From positions 1-64,000 of the forward strand of contig JAURZI010000030.1 of assembly GCA_030653435.1 (NCBI GenBank): a DNA stretch of 64,000 nucleotides. Reading direction: 5' to 3'. The DNA comes from Methylovulum sp. (GTDB lineage Bacteria > Pseudomonadota > Gammaproteobacteria > Methylococcales > Methylomonadaceae). Shown one piece after another: positions 1 through 10,572 of this stretch. The position numbers were made by a program, and so were the translations under genes. How positions within the stretch are numbered: the stretch's first letter is position 1; each line of letters starts with the position of its first letter. The notes beneath the pieces are model-generated. The model was not told the origin of the DNA. It made no database searches and saw only the letters and a list, made by a program, of their open reading frames with translations.

Positions 1-115
1 TAGTAAAGATTTAATTTTTACGGATGATTAAATTTAGCTATAGTTACATACCCTAGACGTTAATGCTAACGAAATTTGTCTTCTGCCAGTTTTTAACCTA
101 TTGTTTTTATTAAAA

Positions 116-2758
116 TCATAAGACCGACATACTCCTAGCAGGATAGCTTTCCTCAAGTGCATCCTCAAGCGTTAAGCCATCGTATAAGTCCTGATCACCT
201 TTTTCTAGTCTGATTTCATCGAACCCGGCTGTTTTGTCATCAGAAAAATCAATAGCATGATAATTGCCATCATGTGCGGCTGCAACGCTCAATTCATCCG
301 TAATTTTTTCTTTATCATCGTTTACGCCAAAGTCAAAATCGTACGAGTCAAGCCCATCTTTGGTTTCAGCAAGCAACGTTTCGGCTTTATCAGCTTCTTT
401 TGTAGCGGGTGTATCAACGGCAAATAAGCTTAAGTCAAAATCAAACGCTTCAAACTCATTATTCGTTTCAGTTACGGCGGCCGGTTTTTCAACCTTATCC
501 GCTCCAGTTGGGACGGGCGTATCAACGTCAAATAAGCTTAAGTCAAAATCAATACTTTCATTATTTTGTTCAGGTGCATTTTTGCTAACAATGGCTTCCG
601 GCTTATGCTCAACAGGCGTGATACCAATGTCGAACATATCATTTTTCTCACCAAACAATTCCTGGGCAGCACTACTGTCAAATAATTTCTCAAATGAAGC
701 CAAATCAAAATCCATATCCGACTCATCTGACACCGCCTCATCGGCAGATGCCGATGAGGCCTCACCACCATCAAGACCGGTGTTTTTCTTTAAGCGGCTA
801 TTGATACCCGAAGAAAATAATGGCGAGTCGGCGCAAATATCACTGCCCATTTCGGTGACTTTTGCCCAAAAATTAGGATCATCCTGCTTACCTGCATCAA
901 CTAATTCGCCGACGTATGTTTCAAAGCCCTGCTTATTGCCATTGGCATAAAAAATTTCGAGTAGTTTCAATTTGCATTCATCGCGTTCCGGCTGATCGGC
1001 AATCGCATCGCGCATCAGGTCTTCTGCCTGTTGGTAACGTCCATAGGCCAAATAAACATCGGCTTCGGAAATAGGGTCGATTTCCCCCTGATCCATATCA
1101 ATGACATCAAAATCACCGGCCGCAAAATCGCTGGCGAAAATATTGTCGCCTAGCGTCAAGTCAATACCGTAATTATTGTCGTCAGCGGAACTGGAAAAAA
1201 CATCGGCAGGCCTTGCTGTCTTGGCAAACCCTGCTGACGAAGACGGACTACCGGCATCATCCATCCCGCCAAGTTGGCGCTGCCGCCACCATAGCCATCC
1301 AAGTGCAACCAGCAAAGCGATACCTGCGCCGCCTACCCCCCAATAATACCCATCAAATGAATCCTCTTCTTCAATTTTTGTATTAATGGCTGGCCGGGCT
1401 GCGGGCTTGACAACAGGCTTGGGGGTAAGGGGTTTAGGCTGTAATTCAGCTTTAGGTTGAATGCCGGGAGCGGCCAACTCAGGTTTAGAGGCACCACCAC
1501 CAATCGGTGCAGCCGCCTCAGGCTTGTTTGCAACAATATCAATCGGAGCGGTTGCCCCAGGTTTGGCCGTCGCACCCTCAAGCGGTGCAGCTTGTCCTAC
1601 CGGCGTTGCCTGCGTTTGATTTTGCAACGCGGCAAGCTGTTGATCTTTTAAGGAAATCAATTCCCGCATCATTGCCAATTGCTTTTCCAATGCCGCTACT
1701 TTAGATTCTATCGTATTGTCTACAGCGGCGGAGCTACCGGCACTTTTTTGGCCAGCCCCTTGATCAGCTATCGGCAGCCCAGTTTCGGATGTCAGCGAAG
1801 CCGGGCTAGCTGCTTTCTTGTCGGCAGCAGCTTGCTGCCCATGACCCGATGTTAGACTAGCATGCTCGGAGACTGGCTCCTGTGCAGGCGCCTCCAACGT
1901 TAGTTGGTTATCTGCGTCAGCATGTTGCCCGGTATCTGCAACAGCAGCACGTGTTTCCGGCTTATTCCAGATCTGTATTTGTCGGTTAAACTCACTGACC
2001 GCTTGTTTGCGCGACCATTTTAAAATAACGTTTTTATCTGGAACCTTAAGCGTTTTACCGGCCAGCAAGGCATTAATATTTGCCTTATAAAAGGCGTGAG
2101 GATTTTCTTGATACAGCGCAATAAGCATTTGCTCAATAGAAACATCGGCATCCCTTAACTGCTCGGCGATTTTCCACAGCGTATCGTTTCTACTTGTAGG
2201 CCCGTATCCCCCAGCACCTGCACTAGCCCTTTCATCCGTAGCTAGCGGACGCCGTTTAGCATAAGGCTCCGATATAGTATCCTGCCTTGCCTCAAATTCG
2301 TCAGAACTGTTGGACATGGCGGGCATAGCGGCTTGTTTATAGACGTCAGGCGGATCGACCAATACCGTAAATCCGCGATATAAACTACCTTTAGGCCAAC
2401 TGACTTCAAGCAAGAACTCTAGCAGAGGCTCTTTAAGCGCCTCTTTTGAACTGATCTTTATAACCGCCGAACCGTTTGCTCCAGCCGGTTCGAATTTAAT
2501 TTTCGACAAAAAATACGTCCAGGGCACGCCATTTTCATCAAATTTATCAGGGGGGGCTAAATTTACTTTGATATCAGATAGTTTTTCGCCTGGAGACAAG
2601 ACTAGCGAAATCTCGGCATCGAGATTTTGATTAAGTGCAGAATGCAATTTAATCTCGCCTATCCCTAAAGGATAAGCGCTAGCAGGTATCAATAACGATA
2701 CGACCGCTAAAGTTTTAGTTAAATTGCGCACACTACTCTCCTTCAAAATAGTTACCAC
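116..2758 (-). CDS. fimV: FimV-type peptidoglycan-binding pilus/polarity hub protein
   Basis: An 880-residue inner-membrane protein of the FimV family, which organises type IV pili and polar signalling. It has a signal peptide (about 1-29), the FimV N-terminal domain (about 30-137) and a LysM-like peptidoglycan-binding segment (about 190-240, around NDTLWKIAEQ). A low-complexity Ala/Pro linker with a short coiled coil (about 345-380) leads to one membrane segment near 470-490 (GIALLVALGWLWW). The cytoplasmic part is very acidic, with a TPR-like stretch that includes QAEDLMRDAIADQPERDE. Two near-repeats carrying FDFDLSLF..VDTP follow, with a weaker third, and they are visible in the DNA as repeated AAGCTTAAGTCAAAATCAA. 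The usual C-terminal FimV domain is not apparent; the protein ends in an acidic tail. Position downstream of asd is the usual gammaproteobacterial order. Start is the ATG at 2758. Confidence 0.9.
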   Translation of the reverse strand: MVTILKESSVRNLTKTLAVVSLLIPASAYPLGIGEIKLHSALNQNLDAEISLVLSPGEKLSDIKVNLAPPDKFDENGVPWTYFLSKIKFEPAGANGSAVIKISSKEALKEPLLEFLLEVSWPKGSLYRGFTVLVDPPDVYKQAAMPAMSNSSDEFEARQDTISEPYAKRRPLATDERASAGAGGYGPTSRNDTLWKIAEQLRDADVSIEQMLIALYQENPHAFYKANINALLAGKTLKVPDKNVILKWSRKQAVSEFNRQIQIWNKPETRAAVADTGQHADADNQLTLEAPAQEPVSEHASLTSGHGQQAAADKKAASPASLTSETGLPIADQGAGQKSAGSSAAVDNTIESKVAALEKQLAMMRELISLKDQQLAALQNQTQATPVGQAAPLEGATAKPGATAPIDIVANKPEAAAPIGGGASKPELAAPGIQPKAELQPKPLTPKPVVKPAARPAINTKIEEEDSFDGYYWGVGGAGIALLVALGWLWWRQRQLGGMDDAGSPSSSAGFAKTARPADVFSSSADDNNYGIDLTLGDNIFASDFAAGDFDVIDMDQGEIDPISEADVYLAYGRYQQAEDLMRDAIADQPERDECKLKLLEIFYANGNKQGFETYVGELVDAGKQDDPNFWAKVTEMGSDICADSPLFSSGINSRLKKNTGLDGGEASSASADEAVSDESDMDFDLASFEKLFDSSAAQELFGEKNDMFDIGITPVEHKPEAIVSKNAPEQNNESIDFDLSLFDVDTPVPTGADKVEKPAAVTETNNEFEAFDFDLSLFAVDTPATKEADKAETLLAETKDGLDSYDFDFGVNDDKEKITDELSVAAAHDGNYHAIDFSDDKTAGFDEIRLEKGDQDLYDGLTLEDALEESYPARSMSVL

Positions 2759-2801
2759 AGTTTTTTACCGCGAATAGTCGAATAATAAAGCTAAGCTTAG
2801 A

Positions 2802-3824
2802 CTAGATGTGATTTTTTACCAGCACTTCTGCTATTTGCACACTGTTTAATGCCGCACCTTTACGCACATTATCACCTACGACCCATAAATTAATGCCCCG
2901 AGGATGGGATATATCCTCTCTGATGCGCCCAACAAAAACATCATCATGGCCTGATGAATCGGTCACCGCAGTTGGGTAACCACCATCCTTACGCTCATCA
3001 ACCACAGTGACTCCGGGCGCTTGCTCAAGCAAGGCCCTGACCGTAGCCGCATCAATTTTTTCACGGGTTTCAATATGCACCGCTTCTGAATGGCCATAAA
3101 AGACTGGAACCCGTACAGCTGTCGCATTGACCTTGACGGTAGGATCACCCAGAATCTTTTGGGTCTCCCAGACCATTTTCATTTCTTCTTTGGTATAACC
3201 ATTATCAAGAAAAACATCTATCTGGGGCAACACATTAAATGCAATTTGTTTGGGGTAAACGCTGGTTTTAATGGCCTGCATGTTAAGTAAGGCAGTCGTT
3301 TGGCGAACCAGTTCTTCTATCGCTTCTTTACCTGTTCCGGAAACGGCCTGATAAGTACAGACATTGATGCGTTCAATGCCAACAGCATCATAAATGGGTT
3401 TCAACGCAACCAGCATCTGGATCGTGGAACAATTGGGATTGGCAATAATGCCGCGATGCTTGTAATCGGCAATTTTTTCAGGGTTGACTTCCGGCACCAC
3501 CAAAGGAATATCATCATCATAGCGAAATTGTGAGGTGTTATCGATGACAACACAACCCGCTGCGGCGGCCTTGGGCGCATACTCCGCCGAAACAGCAGCG
3601 CCAGGGGAAAACAGACCGATCTGGACCTTAGTAAAATCGAATGTAGCCAAGTCCTGCACAGGTATCGACCGCCCTTTAAATGGGATCCTTTTGCCTACAG
3701 AATTACTGCTGGCCAACGCATAGACTTCACCGACAGGGAAATTGCGCTCTTCTAAAATCGACAACATGGCTTCACCGACTGCCCCGGTAGCACCCACAAC
3801 AGCAACATTATAAAGCTTGTCCAT
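2802..3824 (-). CDS. asd: Aspartate-semialdehyde dehydrogenase
   Basis: Catalyses NADPH-dependent reduction of aspartyl phosphate to aspartate semialdehyde, the branch to lysine/diaminopimelate, threonine and methionine. The 340-residue length fits the family. The N-terminal nucleotide-binding loop (VVGATGAVGEAM) and the catalytic cysteine motif (NPNCSTIQM) are intact. I chose the ATG at 3824 over an in-frame upstream start because AGAGGTGG lies just before it and it overlaps the leuB stop as TAATG, so the two genes are probably translationally coupled. It is the fourth gene of leuC-leuD-leuB-asd and is followed by fimV after a short gap. Confidence 0.95.
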   Translation of the reverse strand: MDKLYNVAVVGATGAVGEAMLSILEERNFPVGEVYALASSNSVGKRIPFKGRSIPVQDLATFDFTKVQIGLFSPGAAVSAEYAPKAAAAGCVVIDNTSQFRYDDDIPLVVPEVNPEKIADYKHRGIIANPNCSTIQMLVALKPIYDAVGIERINVCTYQAVSGTGKEAIEELVRQTTALLNMQAIKTSVYPKQIAFNVLPQIDVFLDNGYTKEEMKMVWETQKILGDPTVKVNATAVRVPVFYGHSEAVHIETREKIDAATVRALLEQAPGVTVVDERKDGGYPTAVTDSSGHDDVFVGRIREDISHPRGINLWVVGDNVRKGAALNSVQIAEVLVKNHI

Positions 3825-4927
3825 TACCCCACCTCTTTTGCAGCAGAAACCCATTTCAAACCAGAAACCACCGCATCACCCATTTGCGCCGTGCCCACTT
3901 TCTGCATGCCATCCGAATAAATATCCGCTGTGCGGATATTTGCATCCAAGGCATCATTGACCGCTTTTTCAATACGTTCAGCGGCATCGCTGCGATTAAA
4001 GGTATAACGCAACATCATCGCCGCCGATAAGATAGTTGCCAATGGATTGGCAATACCCTTACCTGCAATGTCGGGCGCAGAACCATGGATAGGTTCGTAC
4101 ATGCCTTTATTGTTCGCATCCAACGAGGCAGACGGCAGCATGCCGATAGAACCGGTCAACATCGCCGCCGTATCGGAAAGAATATCGCCAAACATATTAG
4201 TCGTGACAATCACATCAAACTGTTTAGGCGCCCGCACCAGCTGCATAGCTGCATTATCGACATACATGTGGCTGAGCTCGACATCCGGGTACTGCTTGCC
4301 GATTTCAGTCACGACTTGCCGCCATAACTCGGTACATTCCAGCACATTAGCCTTATCGACCGAGCACAGACGGCGGTTTCTTTTTTGTGCTATCTGAAAG
4401 GCACAATGGGCAATTCGACGTATTTCAGATTCGCTGTAGACCAGGGTGTTATAACCCTGTTTTTCACCATTTTCTAATAGCCTGACACCACGTGGTTGAC
4501 CAAAATAAATGCCACCGGTCAATTCGCGCACGATCATCATATCCAATCCGGAAACTATTTCAGGCTTTAACGAAGACGCATCAGCCAATTGCGGATATAA
4601 GATTGCCGGGCGCAAATTGGCAAATAACTGCAACTCGGAACGCAAACCTAACAGGCCTTTTTCAGGACGCACGGAAATATCCAGCGACTCCCATTTATAG
4701 CCGCCCACAGCGCCCAATAAAATGGCATCGGCATCTTTGGTCAACGCAAGGGTTTGCTGGGGAAAGGGCGTGCCATAGGCATCGTACGCGGCGCCACCGA
4801 TTAAGCCCGATTCAAAAACCAAATCCAGCGCCATGTCGGCATTCAAAAACTCCAGCACTTTAATCGCTTCTGCAACAATTTCAGTACCTATACCATCTCC
4901 TGGTAACACAGCAATTTTTATTGTCAT
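3824..4927 (-). CDS. leuB: 3-isopropylmalate dehydrogenase
   Basis: Oxidative decarboxylation of 3-isopropylmalate to 2-ketoisocaproate in leucine biosynthesis, using NAD. The 367-residue protein has the isocitrate/isopropylmalate dehydrogenase fold signatures: PGDGIGTEI at the N terminus, the substrate-binding [14 protein letters not shown] segment, the DNAAMQLVR and [10 protein letters not shown] metal/substrate motifs, and [18 protein letters not shown] for NAD binding. Length and motifs are complete. The stop codon overlaps the asd start by one base. A gap of 180 bases, unusual in this otherwise tight operon, separates it from leuD upstream. Confidence 0.97.
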   Translation of the reverse strand: MTIKIAVLPGDGIGTEIVAEAIKVLEFLNADMALDLVFESGLIGGAAYDAYGTPFPQQTLALTKDADAILLGAVGGYKWESLDISVRPEKGLLGLRSELQLFANLRPAILYPQLADASSLKPEIVSGLDMMIVRELTGGIYFGQPRGVRLLENGEKQGYNTLVYSESEIRRIAHCAFQIAQKRNRRLCSVDKANVLECTELWRQVVTEIGKQYPDVELSHMYVDNAAMQLVRAPKQFDVIVTTNMFGDILSDTAAMLTGSIGMLPSASLDANNKGMYEPIHGSAPDIAGKGIANPLATILSAAMMLRYTFNRSDAAERIEKAVNDALDANIRTADIYSDGMQKVGTAQMGDAVVSGLKWVSAAKEVG

Positions 4928-4991
4928 TAATGTTAAAACCTTTTAGTTAATTCGGTAGCTTGCAAAGGACTAGGCATCGCAAATCAAGTGT

Positions 4992-5090
4992 ATGACTGCC
5001 TGGGAGCGATCCCTAGATGTGAATCCCCCCGCCACTGGTAACCCACATTAGCGGGACAAGAACACTGAGGGATAGGCCTGTCCAGCTGCG
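4992..5090 (+). promoter_or_regulatory. Cobalamin-riboswitch-like sequence, probably a degraded or orphan copy
   Basis: The leuB-leuD gap, read on the plus strand (antisense to the operon), contains elements resembling the cobalamin riboswitch in the right order: a GATGTGAATC segment (compare GGTGNGAATCC), then CCCGCCACTGGTAA (compare CCCGCCACTGTAA), and further on CTGAGGGATAGGCCTG, a poor match to the B12 box (AGCCAGGAGACCTGCC). The upstream GGGAA element is not clear. No cobalamin or transport gene follows on this strand; leuD lies antisense. I read this as a relic or chance resemblance and not a working switch. A covariance-model search would decide. Confidence 0.35.
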
Positions 5091-5107
5091 TTAGACCCCG
5101 ACCCGTC

Positions 5108-5743
5108 TCAATCAGCAAACAACCACGGTGCTCTTTTGGCCCGCTCTGTTTCATAATATCTGATTTTATCGGCATATTGCAGGGATAAGGCGATGTCATC
5201 CAAACCGTTTAACAGTCTATATTTGCGGTTTTCGTCGACTTCAAAGCTCAGTTCCTTGCCTTTGGCCGTAATAATTTTTTGGTTTGCCAGATCAATCGTC
5301 AAGCAATAGCCGTCAAATAATTCGCCAAACAGGTCATCAACTATAGCTGACGCCAATGGTATTGGCAACAGGCCGTTTTTAAAGCAGTTATTATAGAAAA
5401 TATCGGCAAAACTGGGCGCTATTATCGCCCTGAAGCCAAAATCTTCAAGTGCCCAGGGCGCGTGTTCACGCGAAGAACCACAGCCGAAATTCTCCCGCGC
5501 CAGCAAAATTTCTGCACCTTTATATTGCGGTTTGTTGAGTACGAAATCTGGGTTGACGGGACGTTGTACACAATCCATATCCGGCTCGCCACGATCCAGA
5601 TAACGCCATTCATCGAACAAATACGGCCCAAAACCGGCGCGACGTATCGATTTTAAAAACTGTTTGGGTATAATCGCATCGGTATCGACATTAGCCCGAT
5701 CCAAAGGCGCGACTAAAGCAGTTAGTGTGGTAAATGCCCTCAT
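5108..5743 (-). CDS. leuD: 3-isopropylmalate dehydratase small subunit
   Basis: Small (swivel-domain) subunit of isopropylmalate isomerase, which pairs with LeuC to interconvert 2- and 3-isopropylmalate. The 211-residue protein carries the family motifs near the N terminus ([17 protein letters not shown]), then [15 protein letters not shown], and the [22 protein letters not shown] segment. I chose the ATG at 5743, giving MRAFTTLT, because it sits two bases after the leuC stop and matches the family's usual beginning. An in-frame start three codons earlier would overlap leuC. Confidence 0.96.
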   Translation of the reverse strand: MRAFTTLTALVAPLDRANVDTDAIIPKQFLKSIRRAGFGPYLFDEWRYLDRGEPDMDCVQRPVNPDFVLNKPQYKGAEILLARENFGCGSSREHAPWALEDFGFRAIIAPSFADIFYNNCFKNGLLPIPLASAIVDDLFGELFDGYCLTIDLANQKIITAKGKELSFEVDENRKYRLLNGLDDIALSLQYADKIRYYETERAKRAPWLFAD

Positions 5744-5745
5744 GA

Positions 5746-7161
5746 CTAACACCCCTCGCCGATCAAACTGACATCAACAAAATGCCCGGCTATCGCCGCC
5801 GCAGCAGCCATAGCCGGACTAACCAAATGCGTCCGCCCGCCATAGCCCTGCCTGCCCTCGAAGTTCCTGTTCGAGGTCGACGCACAGCGTTCACCTTCAT
5901 CCAGGCGATCCGCATTCATAGCAAGACACATCGAACAGCCAGGTTCTCGCCATTCAAACCCCGCATCCAGAAAAATCTTATCCAGTCCCTCGGATTCAGC
6001 CTGTTTTTTTACTAAGCCGGAGCCCGGCACAACCAAGGCCAACTTAATGTTATCCGCCAGTTTCTTGCCTTTTGCCACGACTGCCGCCGCCCTTAAGTCT
6101 TCAATCCTGGAATTGGTGCATGAGCCAATAAACACTTTATCGACAACAATATCGGTGATCGCCTGGCCTGCGTTCAAACCCATGTATTCCAATGCACGTA
6201 TCATGCTTTGCCGTTTTACCGCATCAGCTTCGGATGCCGGATCGGGAACCGTTTCATCGACGGCGACAACCAATTCCGGCGATGTGCCCCAGGTGACTTG
6301 CGGCTTAATGGCAGCAGCATCTATCTGCACGACTTTATCAAACACCGCATCGTCATCGGAATGCAAGCGTTGCCAAAGCCGTTCAGCCATAAACCAATCA
6401 CTGCCCTTAGGCGCATAGGGGCGACCCCGGTAATAATCGATAGTCACGTCATCCACAGCAATAAGACCGGCGCGGGCACCCGCCTCTATCGCCATATTGC
6501 AGACCGTCATGCGGCCTTCCATAGACAAGCTGCGAATTGCAGCACCAGCAAACTCAATGGTATAGCCGTTACCGCCCGCAGTGCCTATTTTGCCAATAAT
6601 AGCGAGAACAATGTCTTTCGCGGTAACGCCTATCCGCGTTTGCCCATTCAGCTGGATTAACAGGTTTTTGGCTTTTTTCTGGACTAAACACTGCGTAGCC
6701 AGCACATGCTCAACTTCTGAAGTGCCTATGCCAAAGGCCAATGCCCCAGACGCGCCGTGTGTGGAAGTATGCGAGTCGCCGCAGACTACCGTCATGCCCG
6801 GCAAGGTAGCTCCCTGTTCGGGGCCTATCACATGCACTATGCCTTGTCGGGCATCGGTCATCGTAAATTCGGTAATGCCATACTCGGCACAGTTTTTGTC
6901 CAGCGTTTCAACTTGCAAGCGTGAAACTGGATCAATAATGCCTTTTTCACGCTCCGTCGTAGGGACGTTGTGGTCGGCGACCGCCAAATTCCGCGATTGC
7001 CGCCAAGGCTTGCGCCCCGCCAATCGCAGGCCTTCAAAAGCTTGTGGTGAGGTGACCTCATGCAACAAATGGCGGTCTATGTAGATGAGTGAAGAGCCGT
7101 CATCTTCCGTATAAACGACGTGATCTTCCCATAATTTGTCATAAAGCGTTTTACCTGACAT
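5746..7161 (-). CDS. leuC: 3-isopropylmalate dehydratase large subunit
   Basis: Large, iron-sulfur-containing subunit of isopropylmalate isomerase in leucine synthesis. At 471 residues it has the normal length for the bacterial two-subunit enzyme. Aconitase-family signatures are present: [26 protein letters not shown] with the first cluster cysteine, and the pair of cysteines in [13 protein letters not shown]. The protein ends with the usual [20 protein letters not shown] region. It is the first gene of the leuC-leuD-leuB-asd set. Only 72 bases separate it from adk upstream on the same strand, so adk read-through is possible. Confidence 0.97.
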   Translation of the reverse strand: MSGKTLYDKLWEDHVVYTEDDGSSLIYIDRHLLHEVTSPQAFEGLRLAGRKPWRQSRNLAVADHNVPTTEREKGIIDPVSRLQVETLDKNCAEYGITEFTMTDARQGIVHVIGPEQGATLPGMTVVCGDSHTSTHGASGALAFGIGTSEVEHVLATQCLVQKKAKNLLIQLNGQTRIGVTAKDIVLAIIGKIGTAGGNGYTIEFAGAAIRSLSMEGRMTVCNMAIEAGARAGLIAVDDVTIDYYRGRPYAPKGSDWFMAERLWQRLHSDDDAVFDKVVQIDAAAIKPQVTWGTSPELVVAVDETVPDPASEADAVKRQSMIRALEYMGLNAGQAITDIVVDKVFIGSCTNSRIEDLRAAAVVAKGKKLADNIKLALVVPGSGLVKKQAESEGLDKIFLDAGFEWREPGCSMCLAMNADRLDEGERCASTSNRNFEGRQGYGGRTHLVSPAMAAAAAIAGHFVDVSLIGEGC

Positions 7162-7233
7162 AGCTTTCTAAATAGGATGATGCCGCAACAGCAGCTGGTT
7201 AATTAACGATGACTAAATTCGTGTATCGCTGAT

Positions 7234-8190
<957 letters not shown>

Positions 8191-8805
8191 TCACAAAAAC
8201 AGTGCCTGATAGGCCTTAGCCGACTGCTCCGGTTCGCCATCAAACAGACCACCGATAACTGCCAGCATATCAGCGCCGGCTGCCAATAATTGCGCGCCAT
8301 TTTCCGGCAGTATCCCGCCGATTGCGACAACAGGAATCGTCAATACCTGCTTGGCCTTTTGCAAAGTATGGATATCCGCAGGTGCGGCCAATGGCTTGGA
8401 CGACGACGGAAAAAACCGCCCGAACGCGGCATAACTAGCCCCCATATTTTGGGCATCCAACGCCAGCCCTAAAAAGTTGTAACAGGAAACACCAATAATC
8501 GCATCGTCACCTAACACTTTTCTGGCTTCTTTAATATTGCCGTCCTGTTTACCGAGATGGACACCATCTGCACCAATCCGCTCGGCAAGCGCGATGTCGT
8601 CATTAATAATCAACGGGACCTGGTGCTGCCGGCAGATTCCGAGCAATTCTTTACCCAGAGACAGCGCATCAACGGGATTTTTATCGCGATATTGCAGAAT
8701 AACCGCTCCACCCCGAATAGCGGCGATAACTTCGTGGATTATTGTTTCCGCAGATTTGTTGTCGGTCTGGGTAATCGCGTAAAGCCCGCGTGCCGGACAT
8801 TTCAT
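8191..8805 (-). CDS. thiE: Thiamine-phosphate synthase
   Basis: Joins hydroxymethylpyrimidine diphosphate with thiazole phosphate to give thiamine phosphate. The 204-residue TIM barrel has the family landmarks: GLYAITQTD at the start, ILQYRDKN for pyrophosphate binding, INDDIALAERIGADGVHLGKQD in the middle, IIGVSCYN, and PVVAIGGILPENGAQLLAAGADMLAVIGGLF at the C terminus. The start codon overlaps the thiD stop as ATGA, so the two enzymes are translationally coupled. I looked for a TPP riboswitch ahead of thiD and did not find one. Confidence 0.96.
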   Translation of the reverse strand: MKCPARGLYAITQTDNKSAETIIHEVIAAIRGGAVILQYRDKNPVDALSLGKELLGICRQHQVPLIINDDIALAERIGADGVHLGKQDGNIKEARKVLGDDAIIGVSCYNFLGLALDAQNMGASYAAFGRFFPSSSKPLAAPADIHTLQKAKQVLTIPVVAIGGILPENGAQLLAAGADMLAVIGGLFDGEPEQSAKAYQALFL

Positions 8806-9593
8806 GCGTCATCCTCCATCCAGAAAAACCGGTTTGGATTATGTTGGCCTTTACCAGACCGGTAAGCGCTATTCAGCGAGTTCCATGTATATTCCTGGGC
8901 TTCCATAACTGCCTGCACAGGTTCCAGACCATGCGCCATCAACGCCGCAATACTGGCAGCCAGGGTGCATCCCGAACCATGATAACTTTCAGGCAATCTA
9001 TCCCACGAATAATTTTCCCAGCTGCGACCATCGTGAAACAACTGGTTATTCACTATCGGCGTAGCCTCATGCGCGCCCGTGATCAACACATAATCACAGC
9101 CTTTTTCCAACAATGCCAGACCACACTCATCAAGCCCATCCAACCCTGCAAGCTTACGCGCCTCTTCGCTGTTAGGTGTCAACACCGTCGTGCATGGCAA
9201 CAGCAAATCGGCTACCGTCGCAATCAGCCGGTCATTTGCCAAATCGGCGCCGCCGCCTGCCGCCAGCACAGGATCCAGGACAACCGGAATATGCGGATGC
9301 TGTTTTAAGATCGCATAAATCGCAATTGCCGTTTCATGATGCCCGATTAAACCAATTTTAAAGACATCGACATCAAAATCATCCAATAGCGTATTCGCCT
9401 GGCTAATAATATTCTCTGAACTTTGCGGGATAAGTTTCTTTACGTTACGTGTGTCTTGCTCAGTTAAGGCGGTGATTACGCTGACAGAATGACACTGATG
9501 GCTGACCAGTGTCTCAATATCCGCCTGAATACCGGCACCGCCGCTAGGGTCATGGCCGGAAAATGAGAGGACAACGGGGCGATGTTGTGTCAT
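8802..9593 (-). CDS. thiD: Hydroxymethylpyrimidine/phosphomethylpyrimidine kinase
   Basis: Phosphorylates hydroxymethylpyrimidine twice to supply the pyrimidine half of thiamine. The 263-residue protein starts with the ribokinase-fold signature VVLSFSGHDPSGGAGIQADIE. It carries VVLDPVLAAGGG and the anion-hole/base motif GSGCTLAASIAALMAHG near the C terminus. It is the upstream member of a two-gene operon with thiE. The 9594-9765 gap to dnaQ is a divergent promoter region; I see no THI-box elements there. Confidence 0.95.
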   Translation of the reverse strand: MTQHRPVVLSFSGHDPSGGAGIQADIETLVSHQCHSVSVITALTEQDTRNVKKLIPQSSENIISQANTLLDDFDVDVFKIGLIGHHETAIAIYAILKQHPHIPVVLDPVLAAGGGADLANDRLIATVADLLLPCTTVLTPNSEEARKLAGLDGLDECGLALLEKGCDYVLITGAHEATPIVNNQLFHDGRSWENYSWDRLPESYHGSGCTLAASIAALMAHGLEPVQAVMEAQEYTWNSLNSAYRSGKGQHNPNRFFWMEDDA

Positions 9594-9765
9594 GGGAATA
9601 CCTTTGTGGTCATAAAATCTTTAATGTATGCTAATAACAGCTGCCTGTCATTGGGCTTAGCCTTGATACTTCTACACCATCCTGACAATATCAGGCAGAG
9701 CATTGCAGACAGGAACAGCGAGCATGCTGCACCTAACCCATTAAACAAAAATACCTTGGTAACTT

Positions 9766-10518
9766 GTGGAAAAACGTACATTCACAAACCGCATTATAGT
9801 GCTCGACACCGAAACGACTGGCTTAAATCCGCAGGAAGGTCATAGGATCATTGAAATCGGCTGCGTGGAAATGCTTAACCGTCGGCTGACGGGCAACCGT
9901 TTTCAGGCGTATATTAACCCTGACCGGATTATCGATGATGGTGCTATTGCCGTCCACGGCATCACTAATGAATTCTTAGCGGACAAATCACGTTTTAAAG
10001 ATATTTTTGCGGATTTTATTGCATTTATCGAAGGTGCCGAACTAGTTATCCATAATGCCCCATTTGATGTTGGCTTTATCAATCACGAATTGTCGTTACT
10101 GGACTTTGCGGAGAAAAAAACAGTCGCCGAATATTGCGCCGTATTTGATACCCTGAATTTTGCCAGAAAAAAACACCCAGGCCAGCGTAATAGCTTGGAC
10201 GCTCTCTGTAAACGCTACGGCATTGACAACAGCCACCGGAATTTGCATGGCGCACTGCTGGATGCGGAAATTCTTGCCGATGTCTTTTTATTGATGACGG
10301 GGGGGCAGTCATCACTGCTCGATGAAGGTTCGTCAGCATCAGAAACCGCAGCTGCAAGGATTATTGACCAAACAACCGAACGCCTATTAACTGACCGTCC
10401 GGCACTGACTATAATCCGATGCACTGATGTGGAGCTGGCAGCACATCAACTGCGTTTAGACGCTATCGAAAAAGCTGCCGGGGCTTGTATCTGGAATTCG
10501 CCCAGCGCAGACAACTAG
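9766..10518 (+). CDS. dnaQ: DNA polymerase III epsilon subunit (3'-5' proofreading exonuclease)
   Basis: Proofreading exonuclease of the replicative polymerase. All three exonuclease motifs of the DEDDh class are visible: DTETTG (Exo I, about residue 15), NAPFDVGFINHEL (Exo II) and HGALLDAEILADVF (Exo III). The 250-residue length fits DnaQ with its C-terminal alpha-binding tail. The start appears to be GTG at 9766; no ATG lies between it and Exo I, and the ribosome-binding site is weak, which fits a low-abundance subunit. The rnhA gene often found beside dnaQ is absent here. Convergent with the helicase gene. Confidence 0.92.
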   Translation: MEKRTFTNRIIVLDTETTGLNPQEGHRIIEIGCVEMLNRRLTGNRFQAYINPDRIIDDGAIAVHGITNEFLADKSRFKDIFADFIAFIEGAELVIHNAPFDVGFINHELSLLDFAEKKTVAEYCAVFDTLNFARKKHPGQRNSLDALCKRYGIDNSHRNLHGALLDAEILADVFLLMTGGQSSLLDEGSSASETAAARIIDQTTERLLTDRPALTIIRCTDVELAAHQLRLDAIEKAAGACIWNSPSADN

Positions 10519-10572
10519 CCAAGATCGCGCACGGTACACCAGCTATTCGTACCGCTAGACCAACTCCAGAAA

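Noticed and set aside
264-950. Long plus-strand open frame antisense to fimV
   Set aside because: It lies inside the acidic repeat region of fimV; its Ser-rich composition is the mirror of Asp/Glu codons and it has no ribosome-binding site or family resemblance.
9594-9765. Possible TPP riboswitch ahead of thiD
   Set aside because: I looked for the CTGAGA and downstream conserved elements on the minus strand and did not see them.
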